Assembly: GCA_964366875.1 (NCBI GenBank)
Contig: CAYIVF010000003.1
Span: forward strand, 1-48,074
Length of the DNA stretch: 48,074 bases
Reading direction: 5' to 3'
Origin: CAYIVF01 sp964366875
GTDB lineage: Bacteria; Patescibacteriota; Minisyncoccia; Minisyncoccales; Staskawiczbacteraceae
Part shown: positions 15,498-23,252 of the stretch, piece by piece
Numbering within the stretch: position 1 is the first letter of the stretch
How the letters are laid out: each line of letters starts with the position of its first letter
Program-made: the position numbers and the translations under genes
Notes under the pieces: model-generated
The model's input: only the letters and a program-made list of their open reading frames with translations
Told to the model about the DNA's origin: nothing
Databases searched by the model: none

Positions 15498-15764
15498 ATG
15501 GTAAACAATAAAGAAGAAGGAAAACTAATAGGTAAAATTACCCATTATTTTTCAAATATTGAAGTGGCAGTCGTAGACCTGTCAGCGCCGCTGAAAGAAG
15601 GAGACACCATTAGGATAACTGGCGGAGAAAACACTGATTTTACCCAGACGGTTGGCTCAATGCAAATTGAGCACGAAAAGGTAAAGACAGCGAAGAAAGG
15701 AGATTCTGTTGGTATGAAAGTTAGCGAAAAAGTGAGAGAGGGATACCACGTGTACAAAGTTTAA
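15498..15764 (+). CDS. Translation elongation factor-like (EF-Tu domain 2-like) small protein
   Basis: The 88-residue product is a single beta-barrel like domain 2 of translational GTPases: KLIGKITHYFSNIEVAVVDL, LKEGDTIRITGG, FTQTVGSMQIEHEKVKTAKKGDSVGMKV. Stand-alone copies of this domain are known in archaea and CPR bacteria and are annotated as elongation factor-like; their role is undetermined. There is no GTPase domain. It follows the candidate RNA terminator by 70 bases; a TATAAT at 15434 may contribute its own promoter. Confidence 0.82.
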   Translation: MVNNKEEGKLIGKITHYFSNIEVAVVDLSAPLKEGDTIRITGGENTDFTQTVGSMQIEHEKVKTAKKGDSVGMKVSEKVREGYHVYKV

Positions 15765-15849
15765 ATATATAAACATTAGTTTTACCTGTCTTAATTTTTA
15801 ATAAATAAAAAAGATTTTGTAAGATTTTTGATTGAGGCATTTGAAAAAA

Positions 15850-18204
15850 ATGAAGTTTATAGCTGATTTTCATATCCATTCAAAATACTCAAGAGCCACT
15901 TCTCCGTCAATGGACTTGGAAAATTTGGATAAGTGGGCGAAAATCAAGGGGATTAAGGTTTTGGGCACAGGAGATTTTACGCATCCAGAGTGGTTCAAAT
16001 CAATAAAAGAAAAACTAGAGCCGGCAGAGTCCGGCCTTTTTAAGCTGCGCAACTTAGACTCTTCTACCCGTTTTATTCTAACCTCAGAAATAAGCTGTAT
16101 TTATTCAAAAGGAGGAAAAGTAAGAAAAATTCATATTGTTGTCTTTTCCCCATCGTTTGAAGCAGTAGAAAAGATTAATGCCAGATTAAGTCAAATTGGA
16201 AATCTAAAAACAGACGGCAGGCCGATTTTAGGATTAGATGTTAAGGAATTAGCAAAAATAGTTTTAGACGCAGATGAGAATTGTTTAGTGGTGCCAGCTC
16301 ACGCCTGGACGCCCTGGTTTTCTATTTTTGGTTCAAAGTCCGGTTTTAATTCTTTAGAAGAGTGTTTTGAGGATTACACAAAATATATTTACGCGATTGA
16401 AACCGGACTTTCCTGTTATGATGAGAAAACAGATGTTTTGACAAATAATGGCTGGAAAAAATTTTCTGATATAAATTACTCTGATAAAATTTGTACATTA
16501 AATATCAAAAATAATAAAATTGAATTCCAAAAATCAGTAAAAAAATTTAGTTATCAATATAAAGGTAGAATGTATAGATTAAAAACGAAAAGAGTTGATT
16601 TATTGGTTACTCCCAATCACAGGCTTTTTGTCTGCAAATGTGATTTTCGTAAGCCGCCAAAATTTTTTCTAAAAGAAGCTGAATTTCTATTTAATAAGGC
16701 AAAAAGATTTAAAAAAGATGGCATATGGATTGGCAAAAATCCAAAATATTTTACCTTGCCTGCGGTTAAAATGAATTGGGGATGCGAGAATTATTCTGGA
16801 TTTAGGTATAAAAAAGAAAAAAACTTTCCCATTAGAAACTGGCTAAAATTTTTCGGTTTTTGGATAGCAGAAGGTTGGACAACTCAAGGAAATAATAGTG
16901 ATTACTGCGTTTGTCTGTCTAACACAGATGTAAATCTGATGTATGAAATGAAACGAATTCTTGAGAATTTTGGATATACTGTTTTTTATTTTAAAAAAGG
17001 CAACACCCTCAGAGTCAGGGATTATCAATTGTTTGATTACCTCAAACGATTTGGTAAGTGCTATGATAAGTTTATCCCTCAAGATATAAAATCTTTATCA
17101 AAAGAGCTTTTAGAAATTTTACTTAGATATTATATTAAGGGTGACGGTCATATATATGGGCGGAGCGGTAAGGGTTTGTCTGCTACCACTACATCTATCC
17201 ATTTGAGAGATGATTTGCAAGAAATAGCATTAAAGATTGGATATTCGGCATACTATAAATTAGGGTATAAGAAGGGAACCCCATTCCACGGGGTGCTTTA
17301 TAAAAATAGAATATATAAACAAAATAATGATAGTTGGGTAGTTTATTTTATCAGAAGAAATATCCATGCAGTTTTACCCTCAACAAATAAGAAATATGGT
17401 CATATAGAGTCATGGATTAAATTTAAAGGGAGAGTGTTTTGTGTTTCCGTTCCGAATCATGTAATTTATGTTCGAAGAAATGGTATTCCAGTTTGGTGTG
17501 GAAATTCAGATCCAAAGATGAACTGGCGCTTGTCTCAACTAGATAAAATAACCTTAATAAGCAATTCAGATGCCCATTCGGTTCAAAAAATCGGCAGGGA
17601 GGCAAATGTTTTTGATACAGAAATTAGTTATGGCGCTATTGTAGAGGCAATTAAATCAAAAAATCCTCAAAGATTTTTGTACACCATTGAATTTTTTCCA
17701 GAAGAAGGAAAATATCACTACGATGGCCACAGACTATGCAACCTAAGCTTATCTCCTCAAGAATCTAAAAAATACAACAATATTTGTCCAAGGTGCGGCA
17801 AACCATTAGTAATAGGAGTTTTAAACAGAGTAGAAGAGTTAGCTGACAGACCAGAGGGATTTGTACCGGAAAATGCCATACCATTCAAAAGTTTAATACC
17901 TCTGGAAGAGATAATTGCCGAATCAATCGGTGTTTCAACCGCGTCAAAAGAAGTTTCTAAGATATATAGCAGTTTAATTGCAAATTTAGGCAATGAGTTA
18001 AAAATATTATTAGAAGCTGATAGAAAAGAGATAGAATTAAAATCTTCATCCAAGGTAGCAGAAGGAATTATTAGAACAAGGACAGGAAAGGTTTTTATAG
18101 ACCCGGGATATGATGGAGTTTATGGAAAAATAAAGCTCTTTTCTAAAACAGAATCTATGGCATCTGGCGAGAAAAAATCTTTGTCACAGAAAACATTGTT
18201 TTAA
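15850..18204 (+). CDS. EndoQ-like PHP-domain DNA repair nuclease (TIGR00375 type), interrupted by an intein
   Basis: The extein is a PHP-superfamily phosphoesterase: DFHIHSKYSRATSPSM at the start, GTGDFTHPEW, then after the intein SDPKMNWRLSQLDKIT, ISNSDAHS and a zinc finger ending CPRCGKPLVIG followed by RVEELADRPEGF. This order matches endonuclease Q, which nicks 5' of deaminated bases and abasic sites. The full product is 784 residues; removing the intein (residues 189-552) leaves 420, the expected EndoQ size. The ATG at 15850 is preferred over an upstream TTG at 15832 because the conserved sequence begins there. It is one of several repair genes in the window. EndoQ identity is by motif order; activity is inferred. 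Confidence 0.85.
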   Translation: MKFIADFHIHSKYSRATSPSMDLENLDKWAKIKGIKVLGTGDFTHPEWFKSIKEKLEPAESGLFKLRNLDSSTRFILTSEISCIYSKGGKVRKIHIVVFSPSFEAVEKINARLSQIGNLKTDGRPILGLDVKELAKIVLDADENCLVVPAHAWTPWFSIFGSKSGFNSLEECFEDYTKYIYAIETGLSCYDEKTDVLTNNGWKKFSDINYSDKICTLNIKNNKIEFQKSVKKFSYQYKGRMYRLKTKRVDLLVTPNHRLFVCKCDFRKPPKFFLKEAEFLFNKAKRFKKDGIWIGKNPKYFTLPAVKMNWGCENYSGFRYKKEKNFPIRNWLKFFGFWIAEGWTTQGNNSDYCVCLSNTDVNLMYEMKRILENFGYTVFYFKKGNTLRVRDYQLFDYLKRFGKCYDKFIPQDIKSLSKELLEILLRYYIKGDGHIYGRSGKGLSATTTSIHLRDDLQEIALKIGYSAYYKLGYKKGTPFHGVLYKNRIYKQNNDSWVVYFIRRNIHAVLPSTNKKYGHIESWIKFKGRVFCVSVPNHVIYVRRNGIPVWCGNSDPKMNWRLSQLDKITLISNSDAHSVQKIGREANVFDTEISYGAIVEAIKSKNPQRFLYTIEFFPEEGKYHYDGHRLCNLSLSPQESKKYNNICPRCGKPLVIGVLNRVEELADRPEGFVPENAIPFKSLIPLEEIIAESIGVSTASKEVSKIYSSLIANLGNELKILLEADRKEIELKSSSKVAEGIIRTRTGKVFIDPGYDGVYGKIKLFSKTESMASGEKKSLSQKTLF
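16414..17505 (+). mobile_element. LAGLIDADG-containing intein in the EndoQ-like gene
   Basis: The 364-residue element starts at Cys1 (CYDEKTDVLTNNGWKKFSDI, block A) and has block B TPNHRL. Two dodecapeptides of a homing endonuclease follow (LKFFGFWIAEG, then LLRYYIKGDGH), both with their catalytic acids. It closes with blocks F/G, VFCVSVPNHVIYV and IPVWCGN, followed by Ser+1 of the C-extein. The junction ETGLS|C...N|SDPKMNW restores an uninterrupted PHP protein. The penultimate residue is Gly instead of the commoner His, a variant seen in some active inteins. There is no frameshift or stop, and the composition matches the host. Insertion in the middle of a conserved loop is typical of inteins. 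Confidence 0.93.
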
Positions 18205-18254
18205 AAATAAAAAAAGCCCCTGCCGTAGCACGAGCCTTGCGAACAAACGGGGCT
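18205..18254 (-). terminator. Intrinsic terminator of the GC-rich orphan gene (minus strand)
   Basis: On the minus strand AGCCCC pairs with GGGGCT around a 28-base loop, followed by a long T-run. It also overlaps the 3' side of the EndoQ-like gene. Confidence 0.7.
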
Positions 18255-18267
18255 GAGTAAAACGATT

Positions 18268-18579
18268 TCAGGTGATAGAAATAGTCACTTCAAGTTCTTC
18301 GCAGCTTCCAGCGGCTTTTTCTAGCCATCCTATGACTGCGTCTATAAGGCTTTTTATCTCCGCCGCAGCCTCCTGGATTCCTTCATCTTCGGCTCCTCCG
18401 CCCATTATCTTTATTTGACCAGGGAGAGGCCCCCTTACTTCGATTTTTTCGCTTTCCAGCAGAACTTCTAGGAGTTTTGCTGCTTCATGGGTAATATCTG
18501 TGATTCCCACGAGCTTGCTACTTTTTTCTATCACCATTTTGATAGTCCGGCTTTCTTGGACTTTCGTTGAGGTAGCCAT
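18268..18579 (-). CDS. Orphan protein of 103 residues (GC-rich cassette)
   Basis: Not recognised. The product is soluble and mixed alpha/beta with a central ITDITHEAAKLLEVLLESEK helix, a Gly-rich turn (KIMGGGAEDEG) and a strongly acidic helical end. Composition is clearly GC-richer than the backbone. The ATG is preceded by a perfect GGAGGGCG ribosome binding site; a TTGCAT/17/TAGAAT promoter and a minus-strand terminator complete a self-contained unit. These signals make it very likely a real, well-translated gene despite the lack of a known family. Confidence 0.7.
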   Translation of the reverse strand: MATSTKVQESRTIKMVIEKSSKLVGITDITHEAAKLLEVLLESEKIEVRGPLPGQIKIMGGGAEDEGIQEAAAEIKSLIDAVIGWLEKAAGSCEELEVTISIT

Positions 18580-18630
18580 TTTAATCGCCCTCCATTTGTT
18601 TGCGATTGCTGAATGAGCAAATATTAAAAT

Positions 18631-18659
18631 ATTCTATAACGTTTGATTTTTAAATGCAA
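18631..18659 (-). promoter_or_regulatory. Sigma70-type promoter for the orphan gene
   Basis: On the minus strand TTGCAT (18654-18659) and TAGAAT (18631-18636) are 17 bases apart. The leader contains a small TTGCT/AGCAA hairpin (18606-18620) before the GGAGG site. Confidence 0.55.
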
Positions 18660-18669
18660 GCTTTTTTTC

Positions 18670-18684
18670 CTTGGCTTCGCCAAG
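18670..18684. repeat. Hairpin CTTGGC-TTC-GCCAAG
   Basis: A 6-bp perfect inverted repeat in the divergent gap between the orphan gene and greA. The same core (CCTTGGCTTTGCCAAGG) recurs in longer form at 33364-33386, suggesting a dispersed hairpin family. Confidence 0.6.
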
Positions 18685-18698
18685 TTTTGATTAGAGGC

Positions 18699-18727
18699 TT
18701 GACATTGTAAAAACTACAGACTAAAAT
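18699..18727 (+). promoter_or_regulatory. Sigma70-type promoter for greA
   Basis: TTGACA (18699-18704) and TAAAAT (18722-18727) are 17 bases apart; a start near 18734 leaves a leader of about 45 bases. Confidence 0.65.
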
Positions 18728-18780
18728 TGAAACTACCCCTGAAAAATTAAAAATTATATTGTATAATATAATAACAAAAA

Positions 18781-19257
18781 ATGGACGGGAAAACTTTTTA
18801 CATAACTAAAGCAAAACTGCAAGAGCTCAAAAAGGAATATGAGGAGCTGTTAGATTTTGAACGCCGCAAAGCAGTTGGCGAAGAGGCTCCTAAAATTTTT
18901 GAATCTGAAGATATAAATCCAGAATTTCTTAGTTTTCAAGAGGATATGACTTTTTTGAGGTCAAGAATCGATGAATTAAAAAATATTTTAGACCACCACG
19001 AATTGATAAGGAACCCAGCGAAGAATGAACGAGGTTTTGTCGGTTTAGGCGCTAAAGTAAAAATAGATGTTAATGGCGGGAAAGACGAATTCATAATCGT
19101 CGGCACCCTTGAGGCAAATCCTGCTTTGGGAAAAATCAGCAACGAGTCGCCAGTCGGCAAAGCGCTTTTGGGCCACAAAATTGGAGACGAGATTATAATT
19201 TCTTCACCCATTAAAACGACCTATAAAATAAAAGGGATAAAATACGAACTTAATTAA
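18781..19257 (+). CDS. greA: Transcription elongation factor GreA/GreB
   Basis: Gre factors rescue backtracked RNA polymerase by stimulating transcript cleavage. The N-terminal half (FYITKAKLQELKKEYEELLD to RIDELKNILDHHELI) is the antiparallel coiled coil, with acidic residues (ESEDINPEF) at its tip. The C-terminal half (VGLGAKVKIDVNGGKDEFIIV, SPVGKALLGHKIGDEIII) is the FKBP-like RNA polymerase-binding domain. Its 158 residues are usual. The gene has its own promoter and a terminator at 19271. Confidence 0.95.
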   Translation: MDGKTFYITKAKLQELKKEYEELLDFERRKAVGEEAPKIFESEDINPEFLSFQEDMTFLRSRIDELKNILDHHELIRNPAKNERGFVGLGAKVKIDVNGGKDEFIIVGTLEANPALGKISNESPVGKALLGHKIGDEIIISSPIKTTYKIKGIKYELN

Positions 19258-19270
19258 AAAAACTAAAGAG

Positions 19271-19293
19271 CTCGCCAGACACGGCGGGTTTTT
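19271..19293 (+). terminator. Intrinsic terminator of greA
   Basis: The stem CTCGCC/GGCGGG (one G-T pair) with a 6-base loop is followed by TTTTT, 13 bases past the stop codon. Confidence 0.8.
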
Positions 19294-19346
19294 GTTTACT
19301 TTTCCCTCGCTTGTAATTATAATGTAGAAATAACAATTTAAATATT

Positions 19347-19988
19347 ATGGCTAATATAATAAACAAGATTATAAAGGTATTAATTACAAGCGACTTCTTT
19401 TTAAATTTGGGCTGGGGACTTTTATCTCCTATTTTTGCCTTGTTCATCCTGGAAAAGATAACGATCGGTAATCCGGCAAAAGCTGCAGAGGTGGCTGGAT
19501 TTGCCGCTTTGTTTTATTGGATATCAAAGGCACTCATTGAAATACCAATAGGCCGCTTTTTGGACAAGCATGACGGCGAAAAGGATGATTTTTGGTTTAT
19601 GGTAATAGGATTATTTGTTGTTAGTATATCTCCACTGGGCTATCTTATTTCTACAGAGCCGTGGCACATTTATTTATTTCAAATAATTCACGCTTTCGGT
19701 ATGTCAATGACCTTGCCTTCATGGCTGGCCATATTCACCCGCCATATAGATAAGGGAAAAGAAGCATTTGAATGGAGTGTGGAAACAACGTCTATCAGTA
19801 TGGGGGCTGGCATAGCCGGCGGATTGGGCGGCATTTTTGCCTCAATATTTGGTTTCAGAATACTTTTCGTCTTTGTAAGCGGTTTGACGATATTTGCCGC
19901 TTTGTTGTTGTTGCTTGTGCATAATAATGTTTCCAAGAGAGGAGATGGTTTTAAGGGAGCTCCAGAAAAGCCGGTAGTTGAGCCGTAA
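19347..19988 (+). CDS. Half-size MFS-type membrane protein
   Basis: The 213-residue protein has about six membrane helices and the MFS-like motif-A region EIPIGRFLDKHDGEKDD between helices 2 and 3, followed by LPSWLAIFTRHI and GAGIAGGLGGIFASIFGFRILF. A complete MFS transporter has twelve helices; this corresponds to one six-helix bundle and ends in a soluble Pro-rich tail (FKGAPEKPVVEP). There is no sign of a frameshift, since the downstream gene starts 13 bases later. It may work as a dimer or be a relic; the substrate is unknown. Confidence 0.78.
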   Translation: MANIINKIIKVLITSDFFLNLGWGLLSPIFALFILEKITIGNPAKAAEVAGFAALFYWISKALIEIPIGRFLDKHDGEKDDFWFMVIGLFVVSISPLGYLISTEPWHIYLFQIIHAFGMSMTLPSWLAIFTRHIDKGKEAFEWSVETTSISMGAGIAGGLGGIFASIFGFRILFVFVSGLTIFAALLLLLVHNNVSKRGDGFKGAPEKPVVEP

Positions 19989-20001
19989 TATATTTTGTTA
20001 T

Positions 20002-21726
20002 ATGCGAAACCAGGAATTAGCAAAAATTTTTAATGAGATGGCAAACTTTCTGGAAATGGAAGGAGTCGCTTTTAAGCCCTATGCCTATGAAAGAGCAGCT
20101 TTATCTTTAGAGGCGCTTAATGAAGATGTCAGCGATATTTACAGAAAAGGCGGGGTTAAGGCTTTATTGCAAATTCCGGGCGTTGGCAAAGCAATCGCAG
20201 ACCACATAGAAGAATATTTAAAAACTGGAAAGATAAAACACTACGAAGCATATAAAAAGAGATTGCCCTTGAAAGTAGATGAACTAATAAGAGTTGAGGG
20301 TATGGGGCCCAGAAAGACAAGAATTCTTTATCAAAAATTGGGAATTAAAAATCTGAAGGACTTGGAAAAAGCAGCCAAGGCGCATAAAATTGCGCCCTTG
20401 TTCGGCTTTGGTGAAAAGACGGAAAAAAATATTTTGCAGGGCATAGAGTTTTTAAAGCGCGATAAGGGAAGATTTCTTTTGGGAAATATAATGCCGACAG
20501 TCAAAAATATTTATGAAAAAATAAAAAAGATGAAAGAAGTTGATGAAGTTAGTTTGGCGGGATCAGTAAGAAGAAAAAAAGAAACAATTGGAGACGTAGA
20601 TATATTGGTTGTTTCTGAAAAGCCAAAAAAAGTCATGGATTTTTTTGTTAATTTAGACGGCGTCGAAAAGATTTGGGGCAAAGGAGGAACTAAGGCATCT
20701 ATTCGCATAGCAGAAGGTTTTGATGTTGATTTAAGGGTTGTGCCGAAAAGAAGCTATGGTTCTGCCTTGCAGTATTTTACAGGAAGCAAAGACCATAATA
20801 TTGTCACCAGAAAAATTGCCATAGAAAAAGGATTAAAGTTGAGCGAATATGGCGTATTTAAGGGTAAAAAAATGATTGCAGGTAAGACGGAAGAGGAGGT
20901 TTATAAAGCAATTGGTTTGCCCTGGATAGAGCCGGAGCTAAGAGAAAATGAAGGAGAGATTGAAGCAGCTCTAAAAGGCAGATTGCCAAAAATTATTGAA
21001 TATAATGATATTAAGGGCGATCTGCACTGCCATTCAAATTGGGACGGAGGTGAAAACTCTGTTGAAGAAATGACTCAGGCAGCAATGGATATGGGCTATG
21101 AGTATATCGGCATTTCAGACCACACAAAGTTTTTAAGAATTGAAAATGGAATTGATGAAAAACAATTGCTGGCCCAGCATGAAGAAATAAAAAAAATAAA
21201 TGAAAAGTTTAATAAGCGGGGTATAAAATTTAGAGTTTTACATGGATGTGAGGCGAATATAATGACAGACGGCACAATAGATATTAAAGACGATGTTTTA
21301 GCAAAATTGGATTATGTAATCGCAGGAGTGCATTCTGCTTTAAAACAAGAAAAGATAAAAATGACAGAGAGATTAGTAAGAGCAATAAAAAATCCAAATG
21401 TTGATATAATTTCGCATCCTACGGGCAGGCTCATTGGCCGCAGAGACGAATATCTGGTAGATTTTGATAAAATGTTAAAAGCCGCTAAGGAAACAGGAAC
21501 AATTTTAGAAATTAACTCCTCGCCGGAAAGATTGGATTTAAGAGATTTGTACATCAGGCGAGCAAAAAACGAGGGGGTAAAAATGATAATAAATACTGAC
21601 TCCCACCGCAAAGACCAGCTACTTTTAATGGAGTATGGAATTGGCCAAGCTCGCCGCGGCTGGGCAGAAAAAGAAGATATTATAAACACCAAGCCAGTAG
21701 AAAAATTATTAGAATATTTTAAGTAA
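20002..21726 (+). CDS. polX: DNA polymerase X family protein with PHP exonuclease domain
   Basis: PolX fills short gaps in base excision repair and has a 3'-5' exonuclease. The order is an N-terminal 8-kDa-like domain with helix-hairpin-helix motifs (LLQIPGVGKAIADHIEEYL, VEGMGPRKTRILYQKLG), the nucleotidyltransferase palm (LAGSVRRKKETIGDVDILVV, then GFDVDLRVVPKRSYGSALQY), and a C-terminal PHP domain (DLHCHSNWDGG, GISDHTKF, ISHPTGR, NTDSHR). At 574 residues it is full length. The ATG at 20002 is used in place of an upstream TTG. The stop overlaps the NUDIX start (TAATG). Confidence 0.95.
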   Translation: MRNQELAKIFNEMANFLEMEGVAFKPYAYERAALSLEALNEDVSDIYRKGGVKALLQIPGVGKAIADHIEEYLKTGKIKHYEAYKKRLPLKVDELIRVEGMGPRKTRILYQKLGIKNLKDLEKAAKAHKIAPLFGFGEKTEKNILQGIEFLKRDKGRFLLGNIMPTVKNIYEKIKKMKEVDEVSLAGSVRRKKETIGDVDILVVSEKPKKVMDFFVNLDGVEKIWGKGGTKASIRIAEGFDVDLRVVPKRSYGSALQYFTGSKDHNIVTRKIAIEKGLKLSEYGVFKGKKMIAGKTEEEVYKAIGLPWIEPELRENEGEIEAALKGRLPKIIEYNDIKGDLHCHSNWDGGENSVEEMTQAAMDMGYEYIGISDHTKFLRIENGIDEKQLLAQHEEIKKINEKFNKRGIKFRVLHGCEANIMTDGTIDIKDDVLAKLDYVIAGVHSALKQEKIKMTERLVRAIKNPNVDIISHPTGRLIGRRDEYLVDFDKMLKAAKETGTILEINSSPERLDLRDLYIRRAKNEGVKMIINTDSHRKDQLLLMEYGIGQARRGWAEKEDIINTKPVEKLLEYFK

Positions 21727-22175
21727 TGCCAAGAGAAAAGTCAGTAGGAGCTATAATATTTAGGAAAGAGGATAATAAAATTTATTATCTTCTTTTGCAT
21801 TACCACTCTGGGCATTGGGAGTTTGCCAGGGGTCATGGAGAAGAGGGAGAGGGCGAACAAAAAACAGCGATAAGAGAGATTGAGGAGGAAACTGGCTTAA
21901 AGGATTTGAAAATAATTCCTGGATTTAGAGAATACTCAAAATTTTTTTTCCGCAGAACATATGGGTTAACAGGCGAGGCAAAGAAAAAAGCACCTTGGGT
22001 ATTTAAATTGGTTGTGCTTTATCTTACAGAAACTAATACTAAAGATATCAAAATATCAAAAGAACATAAAGGTTATGTGTGGCTTTTATACGATGCCGCT
22101 TTTAAAAAAATACCTAAAAATGCGAAAGGAGCTTTAGAGAAAGCAAATGATTTCATAATAAAAAATAAAATATAA
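21726..22175 (+). CDS. NUDIX hydrolase, diadenosine tetraphosphate hydrolase-like
   Basis: The NUDIX box GHGEEGEGEQKTAIREIEEETG (about residues 37-58) is complete, with the metal-binding REIEEE. The start (KSVGAIIFRKEDNKIYYLLL) and the short 149-residue length resemble Ap4A hydrolases, which clear dinucleoside polyphosphates made by aminoacyl-tRNA synthetases. The start ATG shares its A with the polX stop codon, so translation is coupled. Family sure; exact substrate uncertain. Confidence 0.86.
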   Translation: MPREKSVGAIIFRKEDNKIYYLLLHYHSGHWEFARGHGEEGEGEQKTAIREIEEETGLKDLKIIPGFREYSKFFFRRTYGLTGEAKKKAPWVFKLVVLYLTETNTKDIKISKEHKGYVWLLYDAAFKKIPKNAKGALEKANDFIIKNKI

Positions 22176-22188
22176 TTTTTTTTATTTT

Positions 22189-22533
22189 TTAACTTTTTAC
22201 CTCTTCTATAATCTTTTGGAAAATGTCAGGGTGTTTTTTTGCCAATTCAGACAATATTTTTCTGTCTAATTCTATTTTCTTTTTCTTTAATCCGTTGATT
22301 AGCCTGCTATATGTAATTCCATTCTGGCGGGCTAATGCGTTTATCTGTAAATTCCAAAGTTGCCTAAAGCTTCTCTTTTTTGCTTTTCTATCTCTGTACG
22401 CATAAGTCCAGGCGTGTCTTAAGGCCTCTTTAGCTAATTTAAATTTTGATTTTCTACCATACTTAAAACCCTTGGCATGTTTTATCAAGTTTTTTCTGTG
22501 CTTGCGGGCTTGTACAGCTCTTTTTACTCTCAT
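22189..22533 (-). CDS. rplT: 50S ribosomal protein L20
   Basis: L20 is an early 23S rRNA-binding assembly protein. The start MRVKRAVQARKHRKNLIKHA, the AKGFKYGRKSKFKLAKEALRHAWTYAYRDRK segment, and RQNGITYSRLINGLKKKKIELDRKILSELA are all typical. It is third in the infC-rpmI-rplT operon, 4 bases after rpmI. Confidence 0.98.
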   Translation of the reverse strand: MRVKRAVQARKHRKNLIKHAKGFKYGRKSKFKLAKEALRHAWTYAYRDRKAKKRSFRQLWNLQINALARQNGITYSRLINGLKKKKIELDRKILSELAKKHPDIFQKIIEEVKS

Positions 22534-22537
22534 ATTA

Positions 22538-22726
22538 TTATATTTTTAAATATTTTTTTAGTTTTTTTGCTTCTGATTTCGCCAGCGGCACCCACTTGCG
22601 GCCCTTTCTTTTTCTTTCTCCTGTTTTTTTGGCTCTATAGTGGTTTTGTCCTGACATTCTCCTCAGGATTTTTCCAGTTTTGGTTATTCTAAACCTTTTT
22701 AATAATGCTTTTTTTGTTTTAGCCAT
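22538..22726 (-). CDS. rpmI: 50S ribosomal protein L35
   Basis: The 62-residue basic protein has the L35 pattern KKALLKRFRITKTGKILRR and KKTGERKRKGRKWVPLAKSEAKKLKKYL. It lies between infC (1-base gap) and rplT, the conserved bacterial order. Confidence 0.96.
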   Translation of the reverse strand: MAKTKKALLKRFRITKTGKILRRMSGQNHYRAKKTGERKRKGRKWVPLAKSEAKKLKKYLKI

Positions 22727-22727
22727 G

Positions 22728-23231
22728 TTATTGTTTTGATATTATTGTCGTAAAGCCCCTTGGCTCTTTTTTTATTTCTCTTTCTGTTTTAATTGGTAAT
22801 AATTTATTAAGTATAGCAAGAAAAGCCTCAATTTTGCCTCTTGCCATATATGCAAAGGCCTTTTCTCTTCCTCTCAAAACCAAGCTTACTTTTACCTTAT
22901 CTCCTTCTTTTAAAAACTTTTCTGCTTGTTTTGCTTTAGTCTCTGTATCGTGAGGAGAGATGCTGTATCCCAACCTTATTTCTTTTAATTCTCCCCCGCG
23001 GGTTTTGAGCTTTTTTTCTTTTTTCTGCACAGAATAGAGGTATTTTCCGTAATTAGCTATTTTACATACCGGAGGCGAAACCCTCTCTGTTACTTGGATT
23101 AAATCCAAACCTTTTGATTTAGCTAAATCAATTGCCTCAAATATATTCATTACGCCGAGCTGTTTGCCCGTTTCATCAACTACTCTTACTTCTTTTGACC
23201 TTATGAAATTGTTTATTAGTATTTTATCCAA
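22728..23231 (-). CDS. infC: Translation initiation factor IF-3
   Basis: IF-3 prevents premature subunit joining and proofreads the initiator tRNA. The N-domain reads INNFIRSKEVRVVDETGKQL, and the C-domain contains KEIRLGYSISPHDTETKAKQAEKFL, KVKVSLVLRGREKAF and KEPRGFTTI. The start is non-ATG: TTG at 23229-23231 is the first standard codon, with an in-frame ATA 12 bases upstream; rare starts are usual for infC. No Shine-Dalgarno is visible. Only 21 bases separate the start from the tmRNA 3' end, so the mRNA 5' end may be created by tmRNA processing. This link is inferred. Confidence 0.95.
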   Translation of the reverse strand: MDKILINNFIRSKEVRVVDETGKQLGVMNIFEAIDLAKSKGLDLIQVTERVSPPVCKIANYGKYLYSVQKKEKKLKTRGGELKEIRLGYSISPHDTETKAKQAEKFLKEGDKVKVSLVLRGREKAFAYMARGKIEAFLAILNKLLPIKTEREIKKEPRGFTTIISKQ

Positions 23232-23252
23232 AAATTTAGTTATTTTTTTATG

